Source: Cenarchaeum symbiont of Oopsacas minuta (GTDB lineage Archaea; Thermoproteota; Nitrososphaeria; Nitrososphaerales; Nitrosopumilaceae). From it: a stretch of 64,000 nucleotides of DNA. The position numbers were made by a program, and so were the translations under genes. The stretch is taken from assembly GCA_029948415.1 (NCBI GenBank), contig JAJIZT010000001.1, positions 243,030 through 307,029 of the forward strand, read 5' to 3'. The first letter of the stretch is position 1; every line of letters begins with the position of its first letter. Positions 8,057 through 17,973 of the stretch are shown here, in pieces. The notes beneath the pieces are model-generated. The model was not told the DNA's origin and did no database searches. It saw nothing but the letters and a program-made list of their open reading frames with translations.

Positions 8057-10144
8057 ATGGAAATGCAAGAAGGTATGGAAACAAAACGTAACGGTTTGCT
8101 TTTGTCACAAGCAAAACGTGTCAAAATGATCTTCTCTGTTATGGCAAGTCCAAACCGTATAGATATTCTCAGAATTTTGAATTCAAAAGGTCCATTGACT
8201 TATTCAGAACTAAAATCTCTCGCAGGATTCAAATCTAAAAAAGAAAGCGGCAAGTTTGCATACCATTTACGCAAGCTACTCAGACAGTCACTGGTCGCTC
8301 TAAACAAATCTGAGCGTAGATATACAATAACCAACTTGGGTCAACTAGTTTTAAGTTTGGCTCGACAGATCGAAGAACGTTCAGTCATAGAAAGTGGCAA
8401 AATGTACGTACGTACCTCCCATGAATCAATTGAAGAATTTGCTTCCCATAAAATTACCCAGTCACTAGCAAAAGAAGGTGGACTACCGGAGAATTTAGCA
8501 CAAAAAATCAGCGAAGAAGTTGAAAATAGAATATACAAATACCAGCCATCGTACCTTACTGGCTCACTCATACGTGAAATGGTAAACGCAGTTCTTATGG
8601 AACATGGACATGAAGAATATAGAAATAAACTTGCGCGACTTGGAATGCCTGTCTATGACATTGCGGACACGTTTTCTAATATTGAAAAAGTAGACAGCGG
8701 AATAGACAGTCTAGTCTCAAAGACTGGATGTACTGTTTTTTCTGAGTTTCTTCTTGCAGAAAAACTTCCAAAAGATATTGCCGACTCTCATCTTAGCGGT
8801 GACTTGCATATTACAAATACGGGCTTGTGGTCACTTTTACCCGATACTATATTTACAAACATAAAAGAACTTGCAGACGATGGACTGGATTTGGGTGGAA
8901 AGCTTCTCAATGTTTCTAGACTCTGTCCAATCAAAACCATAGACGGAATGGCCTCTACACTCTCTATGATCATCTCACTTGTTTCTAGAGAAGCATCTCA
9001 AGAAGTTGTATTGGATGGACTTGTACAACTAGTTTCAAAATATTCAAAAAACGCTGAACTAGAAGAAAAGATCGCCTCTGCATTCTCGACTGCCTCTGCG
9101 TCACTGCAGCAGGGAAAAAATTCAGGAATAGTAACGATCCACTTGGCACTTGGCTCGAACACAAAAATCATACGATCTATAATCTCAGCCTATGTGGAAT
9201 ATGTCAAAATTACCCCAATGCCAAAACTAGGTCTAACAATAGATACGGATGCTGGTTCACTCTCAGACATCTCTGCTGGCCTAGCTGAGGCCATATCGTT
9301 TGGAGGTAGAATATCCATAGGCAAAGGCAGCTTTTCTACAAGAGGAATAGCAAATCGTGCTCCAAAAGGATCTGAACTGCCTGCCCAGAAACTTGAATCT
9401 ATATCCATAAACCTACCTCGTTTGGCTTTTGAAGCAAATAAAGATGAGACTTACTTTAGAGCTAGACTTGCCATGTTGGTAACTCCAGCATTTGCGGCAA
9501 TGGCACAGCGTAAAAAAGACGTGTCTGACATGACAAGACGTGGTTTGAATCCGATTATGGCAAAGAGTACACAATATATGCAGAGAGGATCAACTACTTT
9601 GGTGCTTAATATTGTTGGTTTGCGCGAGGCAGTATATAATATATTAAGTGCAGGTAATGAAAAAAAATACCAAAACACAATATACAAAGTGATAGAAACT
9701 GCCATAGATCGCGCCAAAAAAGAAGGCAAAGCACTTGGTGAAAACATCCACATATCCATGACCGAAAACAGTGGAACGTCTAGATTTTTTGCCCTAGATG
9801 CTGAAAAATATGGGAAAAACTCGGCCATCAAAGATCTAAACGATGAATCATATTTAGAAGGGATCGTATTTGATGGATCAAAAGCAGATGAATACACAGC
9901 CAAGAGCGAAGAGATCATACAATGTAACCGAATGTACAAGTTGCTTAACGGAGGAATGTTAATCAGTCTACAGATTTCAAAAAAAGATAATGCTGCATCG
10001 ATCAAAAACACGATCGAAAAAATGTCAACTCTATTACCATTTTTTAGATCAGAAAAGCCTGTTCCCATGTGTGGTGAATGCGGATACAAAGATGCCGATC
10101 TAGAATCAAAATGTCCTAGATGCAAGTCACCATATATTGTGTAG
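8057..10144 (+). CDS. HTH + ATP-cone + NrdD-like pseudoenzyme, predicted regulator of ribonucleotide reductase
   Basis: About 695 residues in four parts. Residues about 15-95 are an ArsR-like winged helix (ASPNRIDILRIL, then TYSELKSLAG). Residues about 115-200 look like an ATP-cone, the nucleotide sensor of NrdR and ribonucleotide reductases. Residues about 220-650 resemble the anaerobic reductase NrdD (LPKDIADSHLSGDLHI near residue 237, a SINLPRLAFEA segment, an NIVGLREAVYNI segment). A C-terminal CGECGY...CPRC zinc site follows, but the protein ends there: the glycyl-radical motif of NrdD is absent, so reductase activity is unlikely. It precedes nrdJ in the same direction. A GTG at 8036 is an alternative start; the TATTTA box at 8030-8035 favours ATG 8057. 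Confidence 0.75.
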   Translation: MEMQEGMETKRNGLLLSQAKRVKMIFSVMASPNRIDILRILNSKGPLTYSELKSLAGFKSKKESGKFAYHLRKLLRQSLVALNKSERRYTITNLGQLVLSLARQIEERSVIESGKMYVRTSHESIEEFASHKITQSLAKEGGLPENLAQKISEEVENRIYKYQPSYLTGSLIREMVNAVLMEHGHEEYRNKLARLGMPVYDIADTFSNIEKVDSGIDSLVSKTGCTVFSEFLLAEKLPKDIADSHLSGDLHITNTGLWSLLPDTIFTNIKELADDGLDLGGKLLNVSRLCPIKTIDGMASTLSMIISLVSREASQEVVLDGLVQLVSKYSKNAELEEKIASAFSTASASLQQGKNSGIVTIHLALGSNTKIIRSIISAYVEYVKITPMPKLGLTIDTDAGSLSDISAGLAEAISFGGRISIGKGSFSTRGIANRAPKGSELPAQKLESISINLPRLAFEANKDETYFRARLAMLVTPAFAAMAQRKKDVSDMTRRGLNPIMAKSTQYMQRGSTTLVLNIVGLREAVYNILSAGNEKKYQNTIYKVIETAIDRAKKEGKALGENIHISMTENSGTSRFFALDAEKYGKNSAIKDLNDESYLEGIVFDGSKADEYTAKSEEIIQCNRMYKLLNGGMLISLQISKKDNAASIKNTIEKMSTLLPFFRSEKPVPMCGECGYKDADLESKCPRCKSPYIV

Positions 10145-10152
10145 CAGATATG

Positions 10153-10195
10153 ATTCTGATCGCACATGTACTCCGATCATTCTGATCGCACATGT
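10153..10195 (+). repeat. Two 17-bp direct repeats between the NrdD-like gene and nrdJ
   Basis: ATTCTGATCGCACATGT occurs exactly at 10153-10169 and again at 10179-10195, a 26-bp period. The second copy runs into GCG to complete a CGCACATGTGCG palindrome. Placement in the 153-bp gap before nrdJ fits either an operator or part of a terminator. Confidence 0.75.
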
Positions 10196-10210
10196 GCGCT
10201 AATTTTTTTT
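10187..10210 (+). terminator. Possible transcription terminator after the NrdD-like gene
   Basis: The palindrome CGCACATGTGCG (10187-10198) is followed by a run of eight T at 10203-10210. Archaeal termination mostly depends on the T-run. It would separate the NrdD-like gene from nrdJ. Confidence 0.45.
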
Positions 10211-10297
10211 CGCAAAAAAAATTGATAAACGGTTAACGAAAAATCAACTAAATTGTTATAACCACCTAAATCCAAACCATAATGGTGTCATTATAGC

Positions 10298-12952
10298 GTG
10301 GATCGTATCTCTACAATTGAAACAAATATCGACTCTATAAAGAAAAGAAGTGGCTCTATGGTCTCATTTAGTCTCGTACAGGTATCTAGTGCCATATACA
10401 AGGCTCTATCTGCCACAGGCAACTCTGATAGGACACTAGCAGACAAGATCTCAAAAGCCGTTTTAAACAAACTAGCAAAGCATGGTTTCTCCTCATCACA
10501 TGCACCCACCGTAGAAGACATACAGGACATGGTAGAGTCTACGTTAATCGAACTTGATCACAGCGAAGCTGCAAAGGCATTCATTCTGTATAGACATGAA
10601 CGTCGTAAAATTCGTGAAGCAAAGATGAAAGTATTAAACTCCACCACTTTGGATTATGTGGCAAAAACGTTTGATATAAACTGCCTAAAGATACTAGCTT
10701 CACGCTATCTGCTACGTAACAACAAAGGAGAGATAACCGAAAGTCCAGAACAGATGTTTAGACGCGTTGCCATATTGATTACCATAGGAGATATTTTGTA
10801 CGATTCAAAAGTATTTGACAGTGTTGGAAACATAAAACAAGACACAAATGTTGCAGAGTCATATTATGCAAAGCTAGACAGCTTTGATTTCAAATTCAAA
10901 ATTGGAGAACAATATTTGAATAAATATCATTTTCGTTCTCTCATAGGGCATTACATCACGTTGGCAAAAAATGGAAACATAAAAGTAGGATTCAAACAGC
11001 TTTTGACAATGTTAGTTGCCAAAAAATTTGATTCGTATGCAACAAAGATAGATGAATATACAAAAATGATGACCATGCAAAATTTTCTACCAAATTCGCC
11101 AACAATGATGAATGCTGGTGCAAGATTAGGTCAGCTCTCTGCATGTTTTGTGTTAGATATGCAAGATGATATGGCAAAGATAATGAAGTCTACCACCGAT
11201 GCAGCGCTGATTTTCAAGTCTGGCGGTGGAGTGGGAATAAACTATTCTTCACTTCGTCAGGAAGGCGACATAGTGGCATCCACTTCAGGCGTTGCATCCG
11301 GACCAGTCTCATTCATGAACATCATAAACACCGTAACAGAGGTAGTAAAACAAGGTGGCAAACGCCGTGGCGCAAACATGGGAATCATGGACGTCTGGCA
11401 TCCTGACATTGAATCGTTCATCACACACAAAACAGAACCAGGAAATCTTGAAAACTTTAACGTTAGTATCGGTATTTGGGAAGACTTTTGGAAGGCGTTA
11501 ACAGATTCAAAAGATGGCAAGTACATGTTACGTAGTGCACGTGACCAAACACCCGTGCGTGAGATAAATGCGCATCAGTTAATGGATGTAATTGCAATGT
11601 CTGCATGGAAGAGTGCAGAACCGGGTCTAATATTCTTCGATCAGATAAACAAGTACAATGTTTTTGCCAAAGCCCGTGGCGGTCCGATACGCGCAACAAA
11701 CCCGTGCGGCGAACAGAGTCTATACCCTTACGAATCATGTAATTTGGGCTCGATAAACATTGCAAATTTGGTAAAACATACAGCCGACGGTCAGTACAAA
11801 TTTGACTGGCAAGGATATGAAGAGATAATCCGCAAGACTACAAAATATCTAGATAATGTAATTGACGTAAATCTCTATCCTGTAGACGATATTGATCGTG
11901 CATCTAAAGAATCTCGTCGCATAGGACTTGGAGTAATGGGCGTTGCTGATCTGCTCTATAAACTACGTATACCATATAACTCAAAACAAGGCTATGATCT
12001 ACAATCAAAGCTTGCCGAAGCTCTCACATACTATTCCATGGAGGAGAGTGTAGCACTTGCAAAAACACGCGGTGCTTTCCCACTGTGCTCAAAGACAGAA
12101 TATGCAGAAGGCAAGATTCCTGTGGCTGGTTATTATGAAACTCCAAAAGATCAACATAGCTACGATTGGGATGCTCTAATTGAAAAAATAAAGATACATG
12201 GAATACGCAATGTACTAACAACCACTGTTGCTCCAACTGGAACGCTGTCTATGATCGCAGACTGTGCAAACGGCATGGAACCTACATTTGCATTGGTCTT
12301 TGAAAAACGTGTAACTGTAGGACGCTTTTTCTACACAAACAAGATTATCGAACAAATACTAAAAGATGAGAACATTTACAGCGATGAGATTTTGGAAAAA
12401 ATAGCAGACAACTATGGTTCGATGCGCGGTATAGATGAAATTCCAACATGGATGCAAAATATCTACGTTACGGCAATGGATATACATTGGTCAGATCACC
12501 TGATGGCTCAGGCAGTTTGGCAAAAATGGATTGGCAATGCAATCGCAAAGACAATCAATATGCCATATGATGTGACCACCGAGGACGTCAAAGCTGCCTA
12601 TCTTTTGGCTCATGAGCTTGGACTAAAGGGCATTACCGTATACAGAGACGGTTCTAGGCACAAACAAGTATTACACATGACTAGCGACAAGGCACAAAAG
12701 ACTTTTGACGTAAAGCCTAGCGAACACACCAAAGAATTTGTCCAATCAAATATCCACAACGAATACATAAAAACTCACATTATCACGGCACTCAACACTA
12801 CAATTCCCAACGATCCTATACTCGAACCTACACCGATGACTGAAACGATCCCAGAAGATTCTTTGTGTCCAACTTGCAAGAATATACTAATCTTTTCTGA
12901 AGGATGTAGTACCTGTATAGAATGCGGTCACAGCGGATGTACCTCTGGCTAA
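10298..12952 (+). CDS. nrdJ: Adenosylcobalamin-dependent (class II) ribonucleoside-diphosphate reductase
   Basis: Makes deoxyribonucleotides using a B12 radical, 884 residues. An N-terminal ATP-cone (about residues 15-105) serves as allosteric site. The barrel contains NPCGEQSLYPYE near residues 468-479 with the radical-site Cys470, and the LxxTVAPTGTLSMIADC phosphate-binding stretch. The C-terminus carries a redox/zinc tail CPTC...CIECGHSGC. GTG at 10298 is the first possible start after an in-frame stop; a later ATG at 10358 would remove part of the cone. AT-rich box TTATAA lies about 40 nt upstream. Confidence 0.93.
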   Translation: MDRISTIETNIDSIKKRSGSMVSFSLVQVSSAIYKALSATGNSDRTLADKISKAVLNKLAKHGFSSSHAPTVEDIQDMVESTLIELDHSEAAKAFILYRHERRKIREAKMKVLNSTTLDYVAKTFDINCLKILASRYLLRNNKGEITESPEQMFRRVAILITIGDILYDSKVFDSVGNIKQDTNVAESYYAKLDSFDFKFKIGEQYLNKYHFRSLIGHYITLAKNGNIKVGFKQLLTMLVAKKFDSYATKIDEYTKMMTMQNFLPNSPTMMNAGARLGQLSACFVLDMQDDMAKIMKSTTDAALIFKSGGGVGINYSSLRQEGDIVASTSGVASGPVSFMNIINTVTEVVKQGGKRRGANMGIMDVWHPDIESFITHKTEPGNLENFNVSIGIWEDFWKALTDSKDGKYMLRSARDQTPVREINAHQLMDVIAMSAWKSAEPGLIFFDQINKYNVFAKARGGPIRATNPCGEQSLYPYESCNLGSINIANLVKHTADGQYKFDWQGYEEIIRKTTKYLDNVIDVNLYPVDDIDRASKESRRIGLGVMGVADLLYKLRIPYNSKQGYDLQSKLAEALTYYSMEESVALAKTRGAFPLCSKTEYAEGKIPVAGYYETPKDQHSYDWDALIEKIKIHGIRNVLTTTVAPTGTLSMIADCANGMEPTFALVFEKRVTVGRFFYTNKIIEQILKDENIYSDEILEKIADNYGSMRGIDEIPTWMQNIYVTAMDIHWSDHLMAQAVWQKWIGNAIAKTINMPYDVTTEDVKAAYLLAHELGLKGITVYRDGSRHKQVLHMTSDKAQKTFDVKPSEHTKEFVQSNIHNEYIKTHIITALNTTIPNDPILEPTPMTETIPEDSLCPTCKNILIFSEGCSTCIECGHSGCTSG

Positions 12953-12983
12953 ACCTGCAAAAACAACACGGTTCTCTGATCCA

Positions 12984-13661
12984 ATGCTTTCTCTAATAAT
13001 TGCAGAATCATCCCTTGAGAGAGTACCTGCAAAAATAACTGGTCACCCATCTGTTACATCCATGGCAAAAAGATTTGGTAAATATCCTGGACGTATGTTA
13101 CTTGATAAATCCTGGCATTTTGGCGCCATGTCGTATATGGATGAAAAAGAAAGGCGTGGCCGTCCAGATATAGTGCATCTATGTATGCTGATGGCTTGTG
13201 GAACACCTCTGTACATGAAGGATCTACTACATGTGTATGTGCATACGGCAGAAGACAAAGTGATCGAAGTGGGCAAGAGAGTGCGCATGCCAAAATCATA
13301 TCATAGGTTTGTAGGACTGATGGAAGATCTGTATCTAGATGGAAGAATAAAAGATGATTCAGGTCACATGCTTGTAGAGATATTTGACTCTGATCTTACA
13401 ACATTACTTGAAAGAATAGAACCAGACATTTTGACAGGACTGTCCACTATAGGATATCCTAGCACCTATGGCCGAGTAGCTTCTAGATTTGATGGTTGTA
13501 GCGATGGTTGTATTGTAATTGGAGGGTTTCCAAAAGGGCATTTTAGCGACAAGACGGTCTCAAATCTTGACGAGATGTATAGTGTACCTGGAGGATCACA
13601 AGATGCACATGTGATACTCTCAAGAATTCTCTATGAATACGAGGCTACTGCACTCGAGTAA
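12984..13661 (+). CDS. nep1: Nep1/Emg1 rRNA pseudouridine N1-methyltransferase
   Basis: SPOUT-class methyltransferase that N1-methylates a pseudouridine in helix 35 of 16S rRNA during small-subunit assembly. The 225-residue protein has the typical LLDKSWHFGAM segment near the N-terminus, RRGRPDIVH, the MPKSYHRFVGLMEDL rRNA-binding block and a C-terminal VIGGFPKGHF SAM-binding segment. It begins 31 nt after nrdJ in the same direction. Confidence 0.93.
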   Translation: MLSLIIAESSLERVPAKITGHPSVTSMAKRFGKYPGRMLLDKSWHFGAMSYMDEKERRGRPDIVHLCMLMACGTPLYMKDLLHVYVHTAEDKVIEVGKRVRMPKSYHRFVGLMEDLYLDGRIKDDSGHMLVEIFDSDLTTLLERIEPDILTGLSTIGYPSTYGRVASRFDGCSDGCIVIGGFPKGHFSDKTVSNLDEMYSVPGGSQDAHVILSRILYEYEATALE

Positions 13662-13719
13662 AATATCATTGTTATAATTGATGACCATTTTTATTTAGGC
13701 AGATGACAACGCGTTTCGT

Positions 13720-13792
13720 GCGGTCATAGTATAGCCTGGTAGTACGCTGGCCTTCCAAGCCCGTTACCCGGGTTCGAATCCCGGTGACCGCA
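13720..13792 (+). tRNA. tRNA-Gly (anticodon TCC)
   Basis: Acceptor GCGGTCA pairs fully with TGACCGC (13785-13791), discriminator A13792. D arm GTAT/GTAC, anticodon loop CTTCCAA giving TCC, and T arm CCGGG-TTCGAAT-CCCGG are all clear. The anticodon stem CTGGC/GCCCG has one T-C mismatch at the second pair. No intron and no encoded CCA. Confidence 0.93.
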
Positions 13793-13846
13793 TCAATGAA
13801 TCTACACAATTATTTAATATAATATAATATACAGACAAAGAATATC

Positions 13847-16800
13847 ATGGTTTATGAGATCCTATCAACTCTGATGTTGCCACTGTTGGTTGCAGGTGCG
13901 GCTGGAATAGCATCGGATATGCCAACATTCGAATCCCAACAAGAGTTTCATACGACATCGATAATACAGATTCCAAAACCTGATGGTACACAATATTGGA
14001 GATATATTGTATCTGGAATTGGAGAGTCTTTTACGACTAGAGCATTTGACGAAAAACAGGCTGCACAGATGCGTACTAGTGGCTATCCAACAAGACCAGA
14101 TTATACTGTTACAATGCATACGGATGAAGAATCTGAGGGATCAACGCCATTGATGCAGTATCTACCAACACATGATAGATACAACGGCACAGGGATTACT
14201 ATTGCAATAATTGATTCGGGGGTAGATTTTTCAAATATGGACATACGTAATTCGTTAGCACGTGATGAATTTGGGTTTCCAATAATGTTGGATGCAGATG
14301 GGCAGGGTATCGTATTGACAAACGCTACCTTTAAGGCAAATATCGATAAATACGGAAAACTGCGTACATTAAACACTTTGGATAATACAACTTCTTCTAG
14401 TGTATACTTGACAAAAAATGGTGTATTTTTGGACATGAATCATGATGATGGAGGCACGGTGGTGACAGTATACAATGGTCTCTATCCGTACAACGGTTTG
14501 GAACCTACATTCAACGCTACTGTATTAAACGACATGAAGATAGGAAAAAACTCACGTGATTACATCCTCTCACAGAGTGGAATATACAGATTGGGGTTTC
14601 TCTATCAACCTGGACCAAATCATGAATCAGATCGCAAGGTTCAGGTTGTACCAATGTTGATGGTTGATTCAGAGATAGCAGGCATATATGATACAGTGAT
14701 ACCTGATATGTCAACTTCATGGAAGGATTACAATAATCCATTAGCACATGGCATTACAGGATATGATTTTGATTTTACCGATGAACATCCTATACGGCTT
14801 GGAGAGGGTAAAGAGTTTCTTGTATATGATGCAGATGGCGATGGTACAGATGACTATAGTGCAGGAGTTGTTGGAGCTCGTGTAGTGGATGTATTTGGAA
14901 TTATAGACAACAAATCGTCATCATTTGGATCAGGTGGTGTAGTAAATGGAACTCTTTTACCAGCGATGGATGCAGATGGAGAATTTTTTGGTGTAATGTC
15001 TGATGTGACCGGACACGGTTCGCTGTGCGCTGCAACTATTGCATCATCAGGAACACGCCAGTATGATATTTACGAAAATGGTACAATGTATTCTATACGT
15101 GGAGTTGCCCCAGGCGTCTCAATCATACCAGTAAAATCCTTGTGGCAAGGTAACATCCAGTACAGCGCCATGTGGTCAGTTGGTTTTGATAGTACTGCAC
15201 AAGGATGGACATATTCTGGAAAACCTAGGGCAGAGATTGTCTCAAATAGCTGGGGAATTCCGACCTTTCCGGTAACTGGTAGTGCTACAGGTCTTGATGA
15301 TACATCGATAATATATGGAGCAGCAGCCCTACCTGGCTCACTACATCAGGATCATCCTGGAACTGTAATGATATCTAGTTTGGGAAACGATGGTCATGGT
15401 TATGGCTCAATTGCAATTCCATCGGCTTCGCCGTTTGTAACTGCAGTTGGTGCAACCACTAGCAATCTATACACAAGTCATGGTATGTTCTCAGAACAAC
15501 CACGGTTTGGTAATACATCATCGCATGGGAATGATGTTGCTCATTTCTCTAGCCGTGGACCTAGCATAATAGGAGATCCAAAACCAAACATAATGGCCAC
15601 GGGAGCATATGCATTTGTACCTGCTCCTGTTACCGAACTAGACGAAAGTGAGAAATTAGATGATTTTGATCTCTTTGGCGGTACTAGTATGGCAGCTCCA
15701 ATTATAGCTGGAACTGCAGCAGTATTATTGCAAGTTATGTTTGAAGAAGGTAAACAATACGATCCGTTTACGATAAAAAATATTCTCGCATCAACTGCAG
15801 ATGATGCAAGCAATGATCCATTCGTACAAGGTTCAGGAATAGCAAACATCACTAGAGCAGTAGAATTTGCAATAGGTGATGGCGGATCTTTTCTTGTATA
15901 TAATGATGCAACTTATCCTAATTTGCTTAAAAGATTGAAATTGGCGTACGAATCGTTAAACATCACAGAATATCAACTTCCGCGCATACATCTTCCAGAT
16001 CGCCCTCTGCAACAATACGAATGGTTTGCTGGATATATGTTTCCAGGAGAGCGCAGCTCGACGATCTTTACTGTAGAAAATCCCTCCAACTATACTCAAA
16101 CCATAGATGTCAAACCTGTACATTCTAAATTGATTGCACAAAGCTCATACAACGGAACGACCAAGACACATCTAAAAGATCCAATAATCAACGGTGAGGA
16201 TGCTTTTGCACCACAGTACATTCTGCTCTCGGATATACGTTCACACTCGAATTTAGTCGATTATTTCACGCCTCAAAGAGTTCCAGAGAGCGCAAATCTG
16301 TTGATACTGCATCTGCGTTTTTCTTTTGATGATTTTATGAATAAAACCAATACAATGTACGCTGATAAAACGCAGACGGCCTCACTCTATCTATATGACT
16401 GGAATGATAAAAACAACGATACGGAGATATCCAGCCAAGAACTCTCTTTGATAAATCGAGGCGCGGCATGGGGTAACGTACAAGAGATGCGCGTGGCAGA
16501 TCCTGCATCTAGATTTGAGGGCATACCAGTTGTAGGTATTTTTGCACCGCCGCACATTTACTCATATTGGACAGGCACAACAGAAGAAAATGCAACATCT
16601 ATGAACTATACAATAACGACACAATATTATCGGCATGAGAGATGGAGCGATGTTTGGCTTGAAGATAGTACAGTAGAAGTTCCAGCTAGAGGATCCGTAT
16701 CGTTGCGAGCAACTCTTACTGTCCCAACAGACTATCAAACTGGAGTATATCAGGGTTCATTAAAGTTCCAAAGTAATGAGCACACATCAATAGTACCTGT

Positions 16801-17305
16801 TAGCTATACAGTTAAGACATTGGTGGAACCAGATACGATTGTTAAAGTATCCGGTGATCATGGTGGACTTTTGTTTGATGCACGCAATTTAGAAGGGGCA
16901 ACATCATTATTCAGTAATTACGCCTCGGGAGCATGGAGACAATTTTATTTTCAAGTAAACGATCCAGAGATAAACCTCGGAGCCGCGTTCGTGTCATGGA
17001 TAGATCCTGGAACTCAAATTACAGTCTTTGTTGTAGACCCGTTAGGCAAACTTGCTGGCTCTACAGCGGATTCGGGTGTATTTGAGGAGATCTCCAACTC
17101 TGTAAGCTCTGACTGGTTAGGTCCTGGCATGCAAGGGCATGGTGGATTTTACCCAGTAACAAACATCAACTCTACCTCAGTTGGACTATACATTCCGGTA
17201 AATCAGACTGGTGTTTGGTCTATTTTGGCACATTCATCTGTATATGGTGGTAAATACAACGCAGAGCCAGTTGATCTCTCGCTGAAATTCACAAATCTTC
17301 CATAG
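13847..17305 (+). CDS. Large secreted subtilisin-like serine protease (S8), 1152 aa
   Basis: Exported peptidase with a hydrophobic N-terminal signal segment (residues about 5-22). The S8 triad is complete: Asp123 in IAIIDSGVD, His390 in VTGHGSLCAA, Ser614 in GGTSMAAP. A long insert between Asp and His includes an acidic DADGDGTDD calcium-type loop. About 480 residues of beta-rich C-terminal domains follow. It stands between tRNA-Gly and the Rieske gene with its own AT-rich promoter (TTTAATATAATATAATATAC). The function may be surface-protein processing or peptide scavenging; substrate is unknown. Confidence 0.92.
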   Translation: MVYEILSTLMLPLLVAGAAGIASDMPTFESQQEFHTTSIIQIPKPDGTQYWRYIVSGIGESFTTRAFDEKQAAQMRTSGYPTRPDYTVTMHTDEESEGSTPLMQYLPTHDRYNGTGITIAIIDSGVDFSNMDIRNSLARDEFGFPIMLDADGQGIVLTNATFKANIDKYGKLRTLNTLDNTTSSSVYLTKNGVFLDMNHDDGGTVVTVYNGLYPYNGLEPTFNATVLNDMKIGKNSRDYILSQSGIYRLGFLYQPGPNHESDRKVQVVPMLMVDSEIAGIYDTVIPDMSTSWKDYNNPLAHGITGYDFDFTDEHPIRLGEGKEFLVYDADGDGTDDYSAGVVGARVVDVFGIIDNKSSSFGSGGVVNGTLLPAMDADGEFFGVMSDVTGHGSLCAATIASSGTRQYDIYENGTMYSIRGVAPGVSIIPVKSLWQGNIQYSAMWSVGFDSTAQGWTYSGKPRAEIVSNSWGIPTFPVTGSATGLDDTSIIYGAAALPGSLHQDHPGTVMISSLGNDGHGYGSIAIPSASPFVTAVGATTSNLYTSHGMFSEQPRFGNTSSHGNDVAHFSSRGPSIIGDPKPNIMATGAYAFVPAPVTELDESEKLDDFDLFGGTSMAAPIIAGTAAVLLQVMFEEGKQYDPFTIKNILASTADDASNDPFVQGSGIANITRAVEFAIGDGGSFLVYNDATYPNLLKRLKLAYESLNITEYQLPRIHLPDRPLQQYEWFAGYMFPGERSSTIFTVENPSNYTQTIDVKPVHSKLIAQSSYNGTTKTHLKDPIINGEDAFAPQYILLSDIRSHSNLVDYFTPQRVPESANLLILHLRFSFDDFMNKTNTMYADKTQTASLYLYDWNDKNNDTEISSQELSLINRGAAWGNVQEMRVADPASRFEGIPVVGIFAPPHIYSYWTGTTEENATSMNYTITTQYYRHERWSDVWLEDSTVEVPARGSVSLRATLTVPTDYQTGVYQGSLKFQSNEHTSIVPVSYTVKTLVEPDTIVKVSGDHGGLLFDARNLEGATSLFSNYASGAWRQFYFQVNDPEINLGAAFVSWIDPGTQITVFVVDPLGKLAGSTADSGVFEEISNSVSSDWLGPGMQGHGGFYPVTNINSTSVGLYIPVNQTGVWSILAHSSVYGGKYNAEPVDLSLKFTNLP

Positions 17306-17331
17306 ATAGCATTACCTGATTCCAAATAAGG

Positions 17332-17337
17332 TTTATA
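17332..17337 (+). promoter_or_regulatory. TATA-like box for the Rieske/cytochrome b operon
   Basis: TTTATA about 30 nt before the ATG at 17365, in the context GGTTTATAACC. Confidence 0.55.
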
Positions 17338-17364
17338 ACCAAACTAACGATAATTAATTCATAT

Positions 17365-17973
17365 ATGATCGATCAAGGGGATGTGCAGAAAAGCGGTCTT
17401 TCTCGGCGTGATTTTTTAAAACTAATGGGTGCTGCAGGTACAAGTCTTGCATTTGCTCCATTTGTCCCATGGGGAAATTTTATGCCAAATCCTTCTTCTG
17501 CTTCCCTTGAACGTGTTCCAGTAGAGTTACCTGATGGCACGCAAGCAAACGTTTCCACGTTTCCAATAAACCACGCAGAAGTCATAACATATCCAAAGAC
17601 TGGTGATAGAGTTCTTGATGAGGAAGCTTTTCGCAAGTGGCAATTTATCAGACTTCCAGAAGGTCTTGGTGGAGCCAAAAACGAAATATCTTCGTTTCGA
17701 GCATACAGTATGATCTGTCTACACTTGTGGTGTCTGTGGAAATACTGGCCTCAAGATGGTAGACAACGTGGTGAATGCCCGTGTCATGGAAGCATATATG
17801 ATCCACTTACTGGTACGGCAATAGCAGGACCTGCATCATTACAAGCTGCACCGTCTGACACGCTTGCAAAGCTGGATTTTGAAAAAGACTCTGACGGCAA
17901 CTTGTGGATATCGCCTCCGACTTGGGGCGTAAACGATAATGGAGTAGTAGGATTTGGCCGTTTCACTAAGTAG
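17365..17973 (+). CDS. Rieske 2Fe-2S protein of the bc1/b6f-like complex III
   Basis: Electron-transfer subunit of a quinol-oxidising cytochrome complex. The N-terminus has a twin-arginine signal (SRRDFLKLMG, residues 13-22) and a hydrophobic stretch, so folded export by Tat with membrane anchoring is expected. Cluster ligands are Cys118-x-His120 and Cys138-x-x-His141; Cys123 and Cys140 are placed to form the usual disulfide. It overlaps the cytochrome b gene by 20 nt, a two-gene operon. In ammonia oxidisers this complex carries electrons between quinol and the copper protein pool. Confidence 0.93.
   Translation: MIDQGDVQKSGLSRRDFLKLMGAAGTSLAFAPFVPWGNFMPNPSSASLERVPVELPDGTQANVSTFPINHAEVITYPKTGDRVLDEEAFRKWQFIRLPEGLGGAKNEISSFRAYSMICLHLWCLWKYWPQDGRQRGECPCHGSIYDPLTGTAIAGPASLQAAPSDTLAKLDFEKDSDGNLWISPPTWGVNDNGVVGFGRFTK

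Noticed and set aside
9451-10167. 238-aa reverse open frame inside the NrdD-like gene
   Set aside because: Antisense shadow with cysteine- and serine-rich low-sense translation.
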